A stretch of DNA of 64,000 nt from assembly GCF_014633365.1 (NCBI RefSeq), contig NC_068341.1:19202339-19266338 (forward strand). The letters run 5' to 3'. Source of the DNA: Diospyros lotus (taxonomy: Eukaryota; Streptophyta; Magnoliopsida; Ericales; Ebenaceae). The position numbers and the translations under genes were made by a program. The notes beneath the pieces are model-generated. The model searched no databases, was not told where the DNA came from, and saw nothing but the letters and a program-made list of their open reading frames with translations. Shown here in pieces: positions 45,902 to 57,462 of this stretch. Position 1 is the first letter of the stretch. The number at the start of each line of letters is the position of its first letter.

Positions 45902-46181
45902 TGTTGAGAGAAGTAGTTCTACTTGTTATGTACAAACGAATATTAGCTGCAATCCTTTTAAGTGAAGTTATAGTGTAGTTAAGTTTGTTTGTTAGGACTT
46001 GTCCACTTGTCTTTGCACATCTCTCAAGGTTCGTTGTATCTCTAACAAAATTAGTTGAGTTTACAGTTTATAAATACTCAAATGCTCTTCTGTTTCTAAT
46101 GTCTAGAGTCATTTTCAGCAAATTTCTGTTTAGTTCTCGCTTTTCAGTTTCTTTCTTTTTCTTCATAAAGCTCTCATTTCA
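45902..46181 (+). mobile_element. Second Copia-type 5' LTR
   Basis: Starts TGTTGAGAGAAG and ends CTCATTTCA, with a TATAAATA box at 46069-46076 and a primer-site-like TGGCATCAGAGTC at 46182. It is inserted about 45 bases inside the older element. No 3' LTR is found: this element is truncated after gag, so no target duplication can be verified. Confidence 0.65.
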
Positions 46182-46208
46182 TGGCATCAGAGTCAACGAC
46201 CTACATCA

Positions 46209-46990
46209 ATGGTTGGAAATCAAAAACAATTGAGTTCTTCTTCTCAAAGTTGATCCAACTCCCTTTCTTCTGCCTCACAATATGATTTCTCCTCCATTAC
46301 GAGAGCTTTCAATTACAATCCTATCAATCTAAGATAGTAATAACTATTTGTTTGGAAAGCTCAGATCTTAGCGATAATTAGGGCTTTCGATTTAATCTCC
46401 TCCATCAACAAATCAGAAAAATCTCTAGTCAAATATCTACCAAATCCAGATTCCAGTGATCTTAATGCACAGAAAGTAAATAAAAAATATCTCGCCTAGG
46501 TCAAATTAGATCAATTACTCCTAGGGTGGTTTTTCTCTATAATTGACAAAAAAGTTCTAACTCAAGTGATTCATTGTGAATCCTCAGCAGAGTTATGGTA
46601 TGTTCTTGAGAACTTATATTCTCAGTAAACTACTGCCAAGTCTTTTCAGTTGAAACAAGAATTAAGATCTATCAAGAAAGATTCTCTATCTGTGATTGAC
46701 TATATCTTGATTAAAACAATAGGGCATCCTCTTGTTGCAATTGGTGAACCAATCAGTGGTAAGGATCTTTTGTTAACTATTTTGAGTGGACTGGATAGTG
46801 ATTATGAAACTGTTGTTAGTCTAGTTACCTATCAAATGGATGATATTAACCTCGAGAAGGTTCAGTACTTAATATTGATGCATGAACAAAGGTTATTTGT
46901 TAAGAATCCTTTTTCATCTTCAGCCCTAAATTTTGAAGGTATAACTTTGATGAATGCAAATGTTCCATCTCACTGGTCAAAGAATGGCAG
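46209..46990 (+). pseudogene. Truncated Copia gag
   Basis: Belongs to the LTR at 45902. Recognisable capsid motifs: AQILAIIRAFDLI, TTAKSFQLKQELRSIKKDSL and SGKDLLLTILSGLDSDYETV, with MHEQRL, as in UBN2_2-type Copia gag. It is cut off near 46990, where sequence of the opposite strand begins. Several stops occur before 46650. Confidence 0.75.
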
Positions 46991-47270
46991 TGGTCCTATT
47001 AACAAAATTAGAATCAAAGATGACAAGACAATTCAAAGATTGAGTGAAACAACAAATAGAAATGGGACTATATGGACAACTAGGAACATGTAAAACAGAA
47101 TTAAGAGAAATAGATGGAAGTGGATCAGCCCTATCAATACCTTTAGGTATGGTTTTAGAACCATCAGCCATAGAGAAATGTGGGAGGGAGGCAAATGAAT
47201 CAAAATGAGAAAAGAGAGATGGGGCCTTCCTACTTTTCCTTCATTGGTTTGAGATAGAAGCACCAAAAGC
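46991..47270 (-). pseudogene. Inverted Copia protease fragment
   Basis: On the minus strand MADGSKTIPKGI and SISLNSVLHVPSCPYSPIS, then SLNCLVIFDSNF, match the C-terminal half of Copia protease (ADG-x-GIG ... LSSVLHVP). It faces the gag fragment on the plus strand tail to tail, so the locus was rearranged after insertion. No active-site DSG is left. Confidence 0.75.
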
Positions 47271-47457
47271 TAAATACCGAAAGAAGAAAGCAACAACCCC
47301 AAAAGAGAGAGTGCTCAAGAAAAGTAAGTAATGGAGAGACTCCTCAATTGTGTACTCTTCTTGGACAAGCTCTCTTTTGGGGTGGTTGCTTGCTTCATTT
47401 GGTATTCAATTTTGGTGCTTCTATCTCAAACCAATGAAGGCAAAGTAGGGAGGGGCC
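47221..47457. repeat. Inverted repeat, about 100-bp arms
   Basis: 47221-47322 and 47359-47457 are complementary (for example ttcattggtttgagatagaa against ttctatctcaaaccaatgaa) around a 36-base loop. It lies between the inverted protease fragment and the inverted LTR copy, so it probably arose when the leader of that element was duplicated head to head. Confidence 0.85.
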
Positions 47458-47474
47458 ATTCCCTTTTTATGGAT

Positions 47475-47693
47475 ATAAATAATAGCTAGGGCACCATAAG
47501 TTTGGATAGCCACATAGCGCTCAAGTCATGAGGCCCAAGTTTTGGGAGTTTGGAAGGTGGTCCAAAATGCAAGAGATAGCAGGCTAAGGTCAAAAGTGGT
47601 GGCTTAGGACCCAGAAACTAACAAAGGCTCTTGGGATTGCACTAGGTGACTTGGTCTATCAGGATACATTATGATTAATGGGCTTAATTATCA
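47475..47693 (-). mobile_element. Inverted, Gy1-free copy of the old Copia LTR
   Basis: Reverse complement aligns with 29797-29940 joined to 45629-45720, including attaagcccattaatcataat and tatggtgccctagctattat. At the point where Gy1 sits in the other copy it reads through continuously (ACCTTCCAAACTCCC), with a single cttcc. Similarity ends at the TATA-like ttatttatat. Cop3 is inserted at its outer edge. Confidence 0.85.
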
Positions 47694-47898
47694 TTGTTGG
47701 CGAAGATAAAGTAGCAACAACTAACTTATTAATTTATGTTGTATTTTTCTGTAAATTAATTATTGTAATCTAGTCCTAGAAAGTAGGAATTATCTAGTCC
47801 TAAAACTTAGGAGATTTAGGAGTTGTTTTCTATTTATACTTGTACATTCATTCCTCGTATAATTAAGAAAGTATTCTTCATTTTTCCCAATTATTTAA

Positions 47899-48520
47899 TG
47901 TTGTAAATCACTTGTATTAGATTAGCTTGTATATCTTGAGGGAGTCGGTTTTGTCTTTCTGCTGTTAAGTTTTGTATATCACTTGTTTTATTCTAGAAGG
48001 CTTGTTTCTAGAATGGTTAGTTAGCTAGTTAGTTAATCGGTCAGTTAGTTGTAACTGCCGATAGATTGTTTTTAATAGCATTCTGTTACCGCCTCTATGT
48101 TGTATAAATAGAGGTCAGGTGTTAGCATTAGGGATATGCTTTTATTCTGTCTTGGGAAGAGAGAAAGGGAGGAGTATGCGCTGGTTTCTACCGAAATACT
48201 TAGAGGGTATATCTTTGTAGTTTGGTAGGGAAAACTCTCAGAAGTTCTGTGTATAAGGCTGGAGAGATAGATTAGTGCATGTAATCTTTTCAAGTTCATT
48301 CAAGATAGTGAAGATAAAAGCGCCTAAGGGCAGTCTGGATGTAGGCCTTTCACAAGGCCGAACCAGGATAAAATTCTTGGTGTTCTTGATTGTTGGTTGT
48401 TGATTTATTCTCTGATTTACCAAGAATCTTGTATGTGCTTCAAGTGAGTGATTCAGGGAGTGTTTCAGTTGTGATTTTAGAGTGTGATTGAGTGTTTCGG
48501 AGCTGGGGATTATTCCAACA
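47899..48520 (+). mobile_element. Solo LTR inside the Cop3 5' LTR
   Basis: 622 bases with TGTTGTAAATC and ATTCCAACA ends and an exact duplication tttaa (47894-47898 and 48521-48525). A TATAAATA box lies near 48105, fitting plus orientation. There is no internal sequence, so it is the product of LTR-LTR recombination. Family unknown, probably Copia by its ends. Confidence 0.92.
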
Positions 48521-48670
48521 TTTAACATAGTATCAGAGCCACCATTATAGCCTCTGAAACCCTAGCCTTGTGCCTTCATTGCTTGCTTTCTAACCTCTCT
48601 TCAAGTGCCTTCATTGCACTCCACTAGTTAGCCATTTGCTTCTGTTGTTGGCCCTCCTAGATTTTCCAGA

Positions 48671-49678
48671 ATGTTTGCAAGATCTGATATTGTCACTAGA
48701 GAGTCTTTGCCTGAGGTGGAGCAGCCTCCCGATCCTAGTCAAGAGATAAATCATGGTGTTGTTGCTGGAGATCTGCTAAACATCCACCTATCCTACCGCC
48801 TAGACGGAAAAAACTACTTGCAATGAGCCCAATTGGTGCAAACTTTTCTCAAAGGAAAAGGGAAAATTGCTCATCTCACGGCCTCTCCTCCTAATGCAGA
48901 TCATCCATTGTTTTCCACATGGGAAATCGAGGATTCTCATATCATGTTTGGGCTATGGAATGCCATGTTACCTTAGGTAAGTAGGAATTATATTCTTTTG
49001 GGGACTGCTAGGGAGATTTGGGAGGTTGAACGACCAAGATTAGTGGGGCTAAACAAGGTGGGATGTTGATTATGGAGTATTATAATTACATGAAAGGCCT
49101 TTGGCTAGAGTTGGATCACTATCAAAATATTAAGATGATATGTAAGGAGGATGCTATGACCCTTAATCAAATAATGGATAGGGATCGGATTGTTGAATTC
49201 TTGGCTGGACTTAATCATGAATTTGATCAAGTTAGGAGTGGGGAGAATAGGAGGATTGTGATGCGAGGCAGCCACTAATGGTTCAGCATTGATGTCAAAC
49301 AAGGGAAATGGACCAAGAAAGTTAGGAAGGATGGAACAGCAGGTAAAACCTGGCAGCAAGGATGGCCTATGGTGCACTTTTTATCGGAAACCTAGGCACA
49401 CCCGAGACACTTGTTTTAGGCTACATGGAAAGGAGGCAGCTCTCAGCAAGCTTGGTGGGTTTAAAAACTTGGCTCCAAAGAACCAAGTCTACCTATCCCA
49501 CAAAACCCAAGAGGAGGGCAAATCTGGAGAAAAGACTGATGCAGATGGCAGCCCTGATCTCACTCAACTTAATGCCGATGAGATCTATAAGCTGAAATCT
49601 TTTCTTAAGACTATGCAAGCAGACACCTGCTCTTTAGCACTCTCAGGTAACACAAATCATGCATACTTTACTCCTTAA
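48671..49678 (+). pseudogene. Cop3 gag
   Basis: ATG at 48671 (MFARSDIVTRES). The capsid start reads LLNIHLSYRLDGKNYLQ then a stop, followed by FSTWEIEDSHIMFGLWNAML. A frame at 49063-49278 has DRDRIVEFLAGLNHEFDQVR. The zinc knuckle is defective: CTFYRKPRHTRDTC has tyrosine where the second cysteine should be. At least three frame changes. Confidence 0.87.
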
Positions 49679-49689
49679 AGACTATATGG

Positions 49690-50990
49690 AACGATGTTTG
49701 GATTTTAGATTCAAGAGCCACTAGCCACATGACACCCAATCCAAGTATATTTACTACCTACCAGCTACTCAACACCACCAAACAAATTACCATTGCCAAT
49801 GGGAAATCAGTCCCTATTGTTGGTCAAGGCCAAGTTAACCTTTGCCCAAATTTGTCTCTTAAATCAGTCCTACATGTCCCTCAATTATCAGCAAACCTCC
49901 TCTCAATCCATCAACTCACAAAGGACTTGAAGTGCTTAGCCATTTTTTCTCCTAATGGTTGTGAGTTTCAGGAACTGAAGACCGAACGAGGATTGGAGCT
50001 GCAAGGGTAAAGAATGGGCTGTACTGCTTCATGGGGAACGACTCTCAACCACCTAGGGACCAGCTGCAGGTGGCATACTCCTCAAACAATGCAGCAGATC
50101 ACTCAGAAATATGGCTCACCTTGGGCACCCTCCATTCTCACTTTTGAAGGCTATGTTTCCTACTTTCTTTAAGTCTACAGACCCTAGCATATTTCATTGT
50201 GATATTTACATCTTAGCTAAACAACATTGTGTTTCTTATTCAATCAGTCAGTAATAAAATCAGTTCAAAACCTTTTTCCTTAATCCATTCGGATGTTTGG
50301 GGGCCTTGCAAAATCCCTAATTATTCTGGGGCAAAATAGTTTATCTCCTTCATTGATGATAGCACTCATATAACATGGGTCTTTTTGCTTAAAGATAAGG
50401 CAGCCATAGGGACAGTATTGCCAAACTTTTGCAAAATGATTGCTACCCAATTTGGAACCCCTATCCAAAATTTAGGACGGACAATGCTCGTGATTATTTC
50501 AATCATCATATGCATCAATTCTTCCAACAAGAAGGGATTGTCCATGAATTTTCTTGTGTCGACACTCCACAACAAAATGGAGTGGCCGAACGGAAAATGA
50601 GACACCTCCTTAATGTGGCCCATACCCTACATCATCATTATGTGCCTAAACTATATTAGGGGGAAGCTATCCTAACTGCTGCATTTTTATTAATCAGGTG
50701 CCAACCAAAATTCTTAACCATCAAAGCCCCATTCATGCCTAACTACACATTTTCCAAATTTTAATGTGCACAACTCTTTACCTCTTAAAGTATTCAATTG
50801 CGTGGCCTTTGTCCATATCCCTAAACAACATAGAGATAAACTTGATCCTAGGGCAATCAAATGTGTATTCTTAGGCTATTCACCTACCCAAAAAGGATAC
50901 AAATGCTACCATCCTCCTACTCGAAAACTATATGTCTCTAAGGACGTTACATTCATTGAAACCCTTCCATTTTTCCATTCATGTATCACT
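49690..50990 (+). pseudogene. Cop3 protease and integrase
   Basis: Protease reads VWILDSRATSHMTPNPSIF, so the active-site glycine (DSG) has become arginine. LKSVLHVPQLSANLLSIHQL follows. The integrase has a broken zinc region (LGHPPFSLLKAMFP), SDVWGPCKIPNYSGAK, a stop, FISFIDDSTHITWVFLLKD, then RTDNARDYFN and DTPQQNGVAERKMRHLLNVA. The C-terminal block KCVFLGYSPTQKGYKCYHPP is intact. Confidence 0.9.
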
Positions 50991-51346
50991 GGTCACCAAG
51001 GGAGCCTGCTTATGGTGACCTCGATGATCTTTGGAATACCACTAACCGTAACCTATCAATTCCAAACCCAGCCTTTGCCCCTACTTCCAAACAACCCTCT
51101 CATTCCAGCCTCAATTCCCAGCCTTCCCATACCACTGACCGCAACCTATCTTCAGGTACTAGCAGCCATATAGAAGGACAAGATCATGCTAAAGTGAATG
51201 AGGAAATAACCACTCAAATGTGGTAACCTCCAATACGGTTTAAGGGTTCACCCTATGTTTATAAGCAAAGGCAGCCTAGCCAAGAACCCCAGCAGATCCA
51301 GTCCTCAGTTTCTAGTCAAGGTAATGATTTCACACAACTCATTCCC

Positions 51347-53026
51347 ATGACTTCTACTAAATCTATCTTTGATGATCTAGACCTCCATATTGCTGTTAGA
51401 AAAGGGGTGAGAAACTGCACAAAACACCCCTTAACCAATTACATCTTCTATCACCGACTTTCCCCAAAACATAGGAGGTTCCTAGCTTCCTTAGATGCAA
51501 TTACAGTCCAAGAGGCACTAAAGGATCAGAATTGGAGAAATGCCATGATGGAAGAAATAGGGGCTTTGAAAAAGAACCACACATGGGATCTTGTATCCAA
51601 ACCAAAAGGGGTTAATCCTATTCGGTGTAGATGGATTTTCAATGTTAAATACAAAGCAAATGGCACCCTTGAAAGATATAAGGCCAGGCTGGTGGCTAAG
51701 GAATATACCCAGTTATATGGAATTGATTATCTTGAAACATTAGCCCCAGTAGTAAAAATGATCACGGTCAAAATCCTCTTATCCTTGGCAGCCTATTTTG
51801 AATGGAACCTACAACAACTAGATGTCAAAAATGCATTCCTCCATTGAGACTTAGAGGAAGAAGTATATATAGAATTACCACCAGGATTCCAAGAAGGAAA
51901 TGAAGAACGGGTATGCCGCCTAAAGAAGGCCCTATATGGCCTTAAGCAATCACCCAGGGCATGGTTTGGCAGATTTTCTAAAGCTATGAAAGCTTTAGGG
52001 TATTTTCAAAGTAGAGGGGACCATACTCTCTTTATAAAGCATTCAAAAGAACACAACGTAACAATTCTTTTAGTGTATGTTGATGATATGATTATTACAG
52101 GTGATGATAAAGAAGAGCACGTCAAACTCAAAGAAAAATTGGCCAGTGAGTTCGAAATCAAGGACTTGGGCACTCTTAAATATTTCCTAAGCATTGAGGT
52201 GGCCTACTCCAAAGAAGGGATTTTTCTGTCCAAAAGAAAATATATACTTGATTTGTTGGCAAAAACAGGTATGCTTGGTAGAGAATGATCTAAAATTCCA
52301 ATTAAACCTAATAGTAAATTGTGAAATAATCCAAACAGTCAAATAATGGATAAGGGGAGATATCAAAGACTTGTTGGGAGACTAACCTACCTATCCCACA
52401 CAAGGCCAGACATAGCATTTGCAGTCAGCCTTGTGAGTCAATTCATGCACAATCCAACAGAGGAGCACATGCTAGCTGTGAGGAGGATCTTAAGCTACTT
52501 GAAGACCACTCCAGGCAAGGGAATTTTCTTTAAAGCAAGGAAAGAACTGGACATCAATAGTTTTTTAGATGCAGATTATGCAGGTTCAGTAACAGATAGA
52601 AGATCTACAAGTGGTTATTGTGTATATCTAGGAGGAAATTTGGTATCATGAAGAAGCAAGAAGTACACTGTGGTAGCAAGGTCAAGTGCAGAGGCAGAGT
52701 TTCGGGCCATGGCCCTAAGCCTATGTGAGGTTTTATGGTTGAAAATCATTTTAGAAGATCTAAATATTCAAATCCAAGGCCAATCGAGATAAGGTGTGAT
52801 AACCAAGCAGCTATCAGCATAGCCTATAATCCGATTTAACATGACAGGACTAAACATGTTGAGATTGATAGACATTTTGTAAAGGAAATATTGGAAGCAG
52901 GTTTGATTCAGTTACCCTATGTGCCTTCAGAGGATCGGGTAGCAGATATACTGACCAAGGGGTTACTATCAAAGAGATTTGATGATCTGACAAACAACGT
53001 TGGAATGTGCGATATACATTCTCCAG
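51347..53026 (+). pseudogene. Cop3 reverse transcriptase and RNase H
   Basis: [54 protein letters not shown], a stop at 51847, KALYGLKQSPRAWFGRFSKA, and the catalytic YVDDMIITGDDK (intact). RNase H: KGRYQRLVGRLTYLSHTRPD, DADYAGSVTDRRSTSGYC, a stop, RSSAEAEFRAMALSLCEVLW and SEDRVADILTKGLLSKRFDD. Four clear stops or frameshifts. Confidence 0.92.
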
Positions 53027-53038
53027 CTTGAGGGGGAG

Positions 53039-53267
53039 TGTTGGCGAAGATAAAGTAGCAGCAACTAACTTATTGATTTATGTTGTATTTTCTTGTAAAT
53101 TAATTGTTATAATCTAGTCCTAGAAAGTAGGAATTATCTAGTTCTATATTCTAGGAATTATCTAGTCATAAAACTTAGGAGATTTCTTAGGAGTTGTTCT
53201 CTATTTATACTTGTACATTCATTCCTCGTATAATTGAGAAAGTATTCTTCCTTTTTCCCAATTAACA
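53039..53267 (+). repeat. Cop3 3' LTR
   Basis: 229 bases. It carries a local duplication (aggaattatctagt twice, about 53129-53165) missing from the 5' LTR, which explains most of the length difference. Confidence 0.94.
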
Positions 53268-53284
53268 ATCATATAATACAAAAT

Positions 53285-54239
53285 TGTCACAACCTCAAGG
53301 GCATATTAGTAATAGTAGATTACATGTATTAGTTAGGTGTTTTACTTTGCTACTTTACTTCTTGTACCTTTCAGTCAGTTAGACGGCCTATAAATAGGGT
53401 AGAGTAGGTAGAATTGCATTGTGGAATAGTAATCTAAATTTCTATCATCTCTCTACATTTCTCTCTCGATCTCTTTTGTTCTCTCTCTCTTTCTATTCTA
53501 TCTCTCCCATCATTTCTGCTCTCTCTCCCCCAATTTCTTCTCAATTCCTTTCTAAATCCTAGGACAACCCTAGGTGCGTGACATTTGGTATCAGAGCAAG
53601 GCTATCCTCGAAAGCTGAATGCAGACGATTTTCAAGAAGCTGCAACAGAGGTGATAAATTTTAGAAGGTACGATCAATTTCAGGAGAATGTTTCCATAAA
53701 TCTAGGCGATTTCAAGAGGCAATTATCAAGAAATCGTTTCATAGGCGAATTCAAGTGACTCTAGACCTAAGCAGGGATTAGAATCAGTGTCAGAGGCAAT
53801 TTCAATGCCAGAATACAGGTGAATGTTGTCATATGTGATTGCTAATCTCAGGCAACCTTGGAAGTGGATCGGTAACGATTTTTTGAGGTAACTAAATTGA
53901 GGAATTGGCGGAAGGCACCCACTTGATGCAAAGAGAACTTGATAAATACAGAGAAAGTCTGGATAATGTTAGCCAAAAGTTGGACGATTTAATGAATATA
54001 ATTGCCAAGAAGTTTCAAGTCAGTATTCCAGCTGAATTGTTTTTTAATGAGTATTTTGATTCCTTAAAAAAAATAAAAAAGAGAAGTCAGAAGGAGATAT
54101 TCCATATGACTATCTCAACAAAGAATTTTTTAAGGAGAAAACTATTGAAAGTGAACTGCTGGAATATACCGGCAAACAAAAAGAAAAATATGCTGATGAA
54201 GTAGCATTGGATCAGGCAATTCTAATTGAAGGACCATCC
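53285..54239 (+). mobile_element. Gy2: Ty3-type 5' LTR and leader, cut by Gy3
   Basis: LTR 53285-53583 starts TGTCACAACCTC and ends GCGTGACA; a TATAAATA-like ctataaataggg lies near 53390. The primer site TGGTATCAGAGC starts at 53586. A frame from about 53905 reads AEGTHLMQRELDKYRES, then a coiled-coil-like stretch; after a frameshift near 54070 it continues as DYLNKEFFKEKTIESELLEY. This resembles the N-terminus of chromovirus gag. Gy3 begins at 54240. The rest of Gy2 is not in the window. Confidence 0.75.
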
Positions 54240-54548
54240 TGTTATGACCCCAGTGGCAATTTTGAAATTAGTGTAATTCTTTGTAATAACCATAGCCCAA
54301 ATGGGCCACTTGTGTAGCTAGCTGCTAGAATGTTCCCCACAGTTGTGTTATGAAACTATGGGAAGGGCCTATATAAGGCCAGATGTAGGAGGACGGGACT
54401 CCCATGTTGAATGAGAAGATCTTTCCCTCTTGATTTCTCTCTTTTCCCTCTCAAAATCTCTCTCTCTTTTCCCTCCAAATTCTCTTTTATCTCTCTCTCG
54501 ATTTTTCTTAATCCTCAGCACTTCAAGTCTCACGCAAGAGACTTGACA
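54240..54548 (+). repeat. Gy3 5' LTR
   Basis: 309 bases with TG...CA ends, a TATATAAGG box near 54371 and a pyrimidine-rich second half. Inserted in Gy2 after ccatcc; the other duplication is outside the window. Confidence 0.85.
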
Positions 54549-54654
54549 TTTGGTATCAAAGCCGGTCATCCTCGGTTGTGATTCCAACGTTAGGCGATAG
54601 TGCGTACATTGGAGTAGATCGGTGGAAATAAGGTTGATCAATTGGCGATTCAAA

Positions 54655-55850
54655 TGGCGGAGGGAACTCGATTGAAGTAATTGGAGAATCGCATAAAAGT
54701 GATGGGAGTATGGGATGACTCATACGCAAAAAGCAGTGACTCAAAGCAGAGAAGAGATAAGGACAATCCGAGATGAGTTACGTGAGGACATGATGGCCTC
54801 TCGGGAAGGAGTTCAGCGAGAATTATCAAGGCACCAGGAAACCATTGAACAATTTTGATAAAGGATTAACAACATGTTTAGCATGCTATCCTCCCTTCCT
54901 CAATTCCGATTGCCGCTGGACTTCCCTCCCAGAATGGTTCCCGAGTAAGGATTAGCGGGACCAAGAATCTTCCCCAGACCACAAGGAGTGACAGAAGCAG
55001 GGAATTCATCATATGAGGAGATTGGAGATCAGGTAAGGGAAGTTAATTCTCTTGGGTCCAATCAAGGCCCCATGCCGAGATTGGAGATCCCTCTCTTTGA
55101 AGGATCCAAACCACAATGGTGGATCAAAAGGTGTGACAGGTTCTTCCAATTTTACGATATAGTTGAAAATCAGAGGATCACCCTTGCTATAGCCTATCTA
55201 AATGATATGACCGATGCATGGTTCCAAGGGTGGTATAGACCATGGGGAATGAATGTTAGATGGATAGATTTTGCTGAAGAATTGTGTGAACAATTTGGTG
55301 AGAGGAATATGGCTAATGTAATAGAGGAGGCTAACAAACTTAAGCAAGAAGGGTCAGTGACTGAATACTAAGAGAAATTTAAGGAATTAGGGGCACTAAT
55401 GTGGAATGCACAACCCACTCTCACTGGCCAATACTTCATGTCTAGCTTTATTAGTGGCTTTAAGGATAAATTAAGATCCATGTGAAGATGACGATGCCTT
55501 CTACGATTAGGCAAGCAACAAATAAGGCTAGATTGTAAGAGTTCATGTTGGAGGCAATTTTTAAGAAGTACAGAGCAGTGGCCAAACCCCTTCCACCTAG
55601 CAGCCACCCTTTAGGAGGGAATACCAGAGCCTTAGTGGCTGGAAGGGCAACAGGGGGACCTAGGGTCAATCCCAGCCCTCTCAAATCTACTACTATGGAA
55701 CAGAGGAGGCTGATGGGACTGTGCTATAGATGCAGGGAGAAGTACGGCCCCGGACATCAGTGCAAGAGGCAATTATTGAACATGGAAAGAGAAGAGGAAG
55801 ACAGGGATGAAGAATTGGTGGATGGGGTAGAAGTGGAGCAAAGGCAATAA
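54655..55850 (+). pseudogene. Gy3 gag with zinc knuckle
   Basis: ATG at 54655 opens MAEGTRLK, then a stop. The best frame (54988-55371) has MPRLEIPLFEGSKPQWWIKR, CDRFFQFYDIVENQRITLAI and YLNDMTDAWFQGWYRP, matching the Gy1 gag. After a stop and frameshift, RLMGLCYRCREKYGPGHQC (about 55712-55765) supplies the CCHC knuckle, followed by an acidic stretch. Confidence 0.88.
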
Positions 55851-56594
55851 GTGACAAAACTCAATACAAGAGAAGAAACAGAGCAAGAAGGGGTAGAAAT
55901 TTCATTTCATGCTCTCAGAGGAGGTACCACTGGAAAGATCATTAAGGTGCACAGACAAGTGGGAGGAAGGAAGTTGCCGATGTTAATAGATAGTGGCAGT
56001 ACACATAGCTTCTTAAATGAAGCTACTGCCATGGAATTAAGGTGCAAAATGACTGCCACAACCCCATTATCCGTGACTGTGGCCAATGGAAGCAAAATGT
56101 ATAGTCACAACAAGTGTGAGGGGTTCAGGTGGATGATGCAAGGGCAGGAATTCCAAGTTGATTTGAGGATCCAATAGTTAGGAGGCTGTGACATAGTACT
56201 GGGCATTGATTGGATGAGAACAGTAAGCCATCTCACCTTTGACTTCAACAAATTAGAAGTCACAATGGATATGGGTAACACAAAACTGACTCTTATGGGC
56301 ATTATGGAGCAAGGGGAATGTAAACTGATTAAAGGGAGCAAATTACAAAGACTGATGCAGAGTAAGGGGGGGCAGATTGCTCAGTTGTATTCCATTCATG
56401 CCTTAGAATGGAATGGACAAGAAGGCAAGGAAGGTGGAAAGGAGTAGCAAACAGAGGGTAGCTTGGCCATGTTCCATTCCTCCACAAAGGTACAACTTCC
56501 TGGTAGCTTAAATTTACTCTTGCAAGAATTTCAAGACCTATTTGTTGAACCTCAATCCCTATTGCCCCAAAGAGCCTTGGACCACTCTATATAC
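55851..56594 (+). pseudogene. Gy3 protease and start of RT
   Basis: Aspartic protease with LPMLIDSGSTHSFLNEATA (active-site DSG intact, about 55975-56030), TPLSVTVANGSKM, a stop at 56177, then GCDIVLGIDWMRTVSHLTFD. The RT N-terminal region (LLLQEFQDLFVEPQSLLPQR then ALDHSIY) ends where the solo LTR enters at 56595. Confidence 0.88.
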
Positions 56595-56942
56595 TGTCAT
56601 GGTCCCATGGTTGGGAGTATTAAGAGGAGGGTATTCTTGTAATAAAGGCAGGAGGTAGTTAGAGAATGACACTATTATAATAAAGATCAAAAGGCAGTTA
56701 GGAGATAATTCAAATGTAATTCAAAATGTGGCGCCAAGGCTGGTTATATAAGCTAAGTTTGTGACCAGATTGAACATGAATGGAAAAATATTGATTCTAT
56801 TTCCCTCCCAAACTTCTCTCAATCTCTCTCTCTCTCAATTCTCTCCCTACATTCTTCTAATTCTCTCATTCGAACCCTCAATTCCCGTGCAATTCCCCTC
56901 CGAATTGCAAGAGAATTCCCTTGTCAGAATTAAGTTCTAACA
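56595..56942 (+). mobile_element. Solo LTR inside Gy3 RT
   Basis: 348 bases with TGTCATGGTCCC and GTTCTAACA ends, flanked by the exact duplication tatac (56590-56594 and 56943-56947). A TTATATAAGC box near 56745 fits plus orientation. No internal region, so it is a recombination remnant. By its ends it is Ty3-like. Confidence 0.92.
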
Positions 56943-56947
56943 TATAC

Positions 56948-57462
56948 CTTAAACCAAACTCACTTCCAGTTAACATACGTGCATACAAATACTCACCCAT
57001 ACAAAAAGTTGAGATAAAGAAGCAAGTAACTAACATGCTCTCTATTCAATCATCAGACCCTCCCAAAGTCCATTTGCATCCCCTGTTTTACTTGTAAAAA
57101 AAAAAAAGGATGGATCCTGAAAGTTTTGTGTTGACTACCATCAACTCAACTCCAACACCATCAAAAACAAGTTTCCAATACCCCTTATTGATGACCTTTT
57201 AAATGAACTGAATGGGGCCCAAATCTTTTCCACGCTAGACCTAAGATTTGGCTACCACCAAATCCAGATGACACCCTCTGATATCTCCAAGACAGCATTT
57301 TGTACACACCAAGGGCTATATGAGTTTGTGGTGATGCCCTTTGGGCTCACCAACGCTCCAACCACCTTTCAAGCTTTAATGAACCAAGTTTTTCAGTCTT
57401 ACCTAAGGAAGTTCATCCTAGTCCTTTTTTATGACATCCTTATATACAGCTAGGATTATGAA
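56948..57462 (+). pseudogene. Gy3 RT, first part
   Basis: After the solo LTR the RT resumes (about 57115-57453): [57 protein letters not shown] and [20 protein letters not shown]. The catalytic FDD motif has become [11 protein letters not shown], so the first aspartate is tyrosine. A stop follows, then the hAT insertion. An A11 run near 57100 shifts the frame. Confidence 0.9.

Larger units (their letters stand above)
47695..53267 (+). mobile_element. Cop3: Copia element with a solo LTR in its 5' LTR
   Basis: The 5' LTR is 47695-47898 plus 48526-48527; the 3' LTR is 53039-53267. Target duplication atcat is exact (47690-47694 and 53268-53272). A primer site (tagtatcagagcc, one change from TGGTATCAGAGCC) starts at 48528; a TTGAGGGGGAG purine tract precedes the 3' LTR. 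Net length is about 4.9 kb. Gag to RNase H are in Copia order, with multiple stops. Confidence 0.94.
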
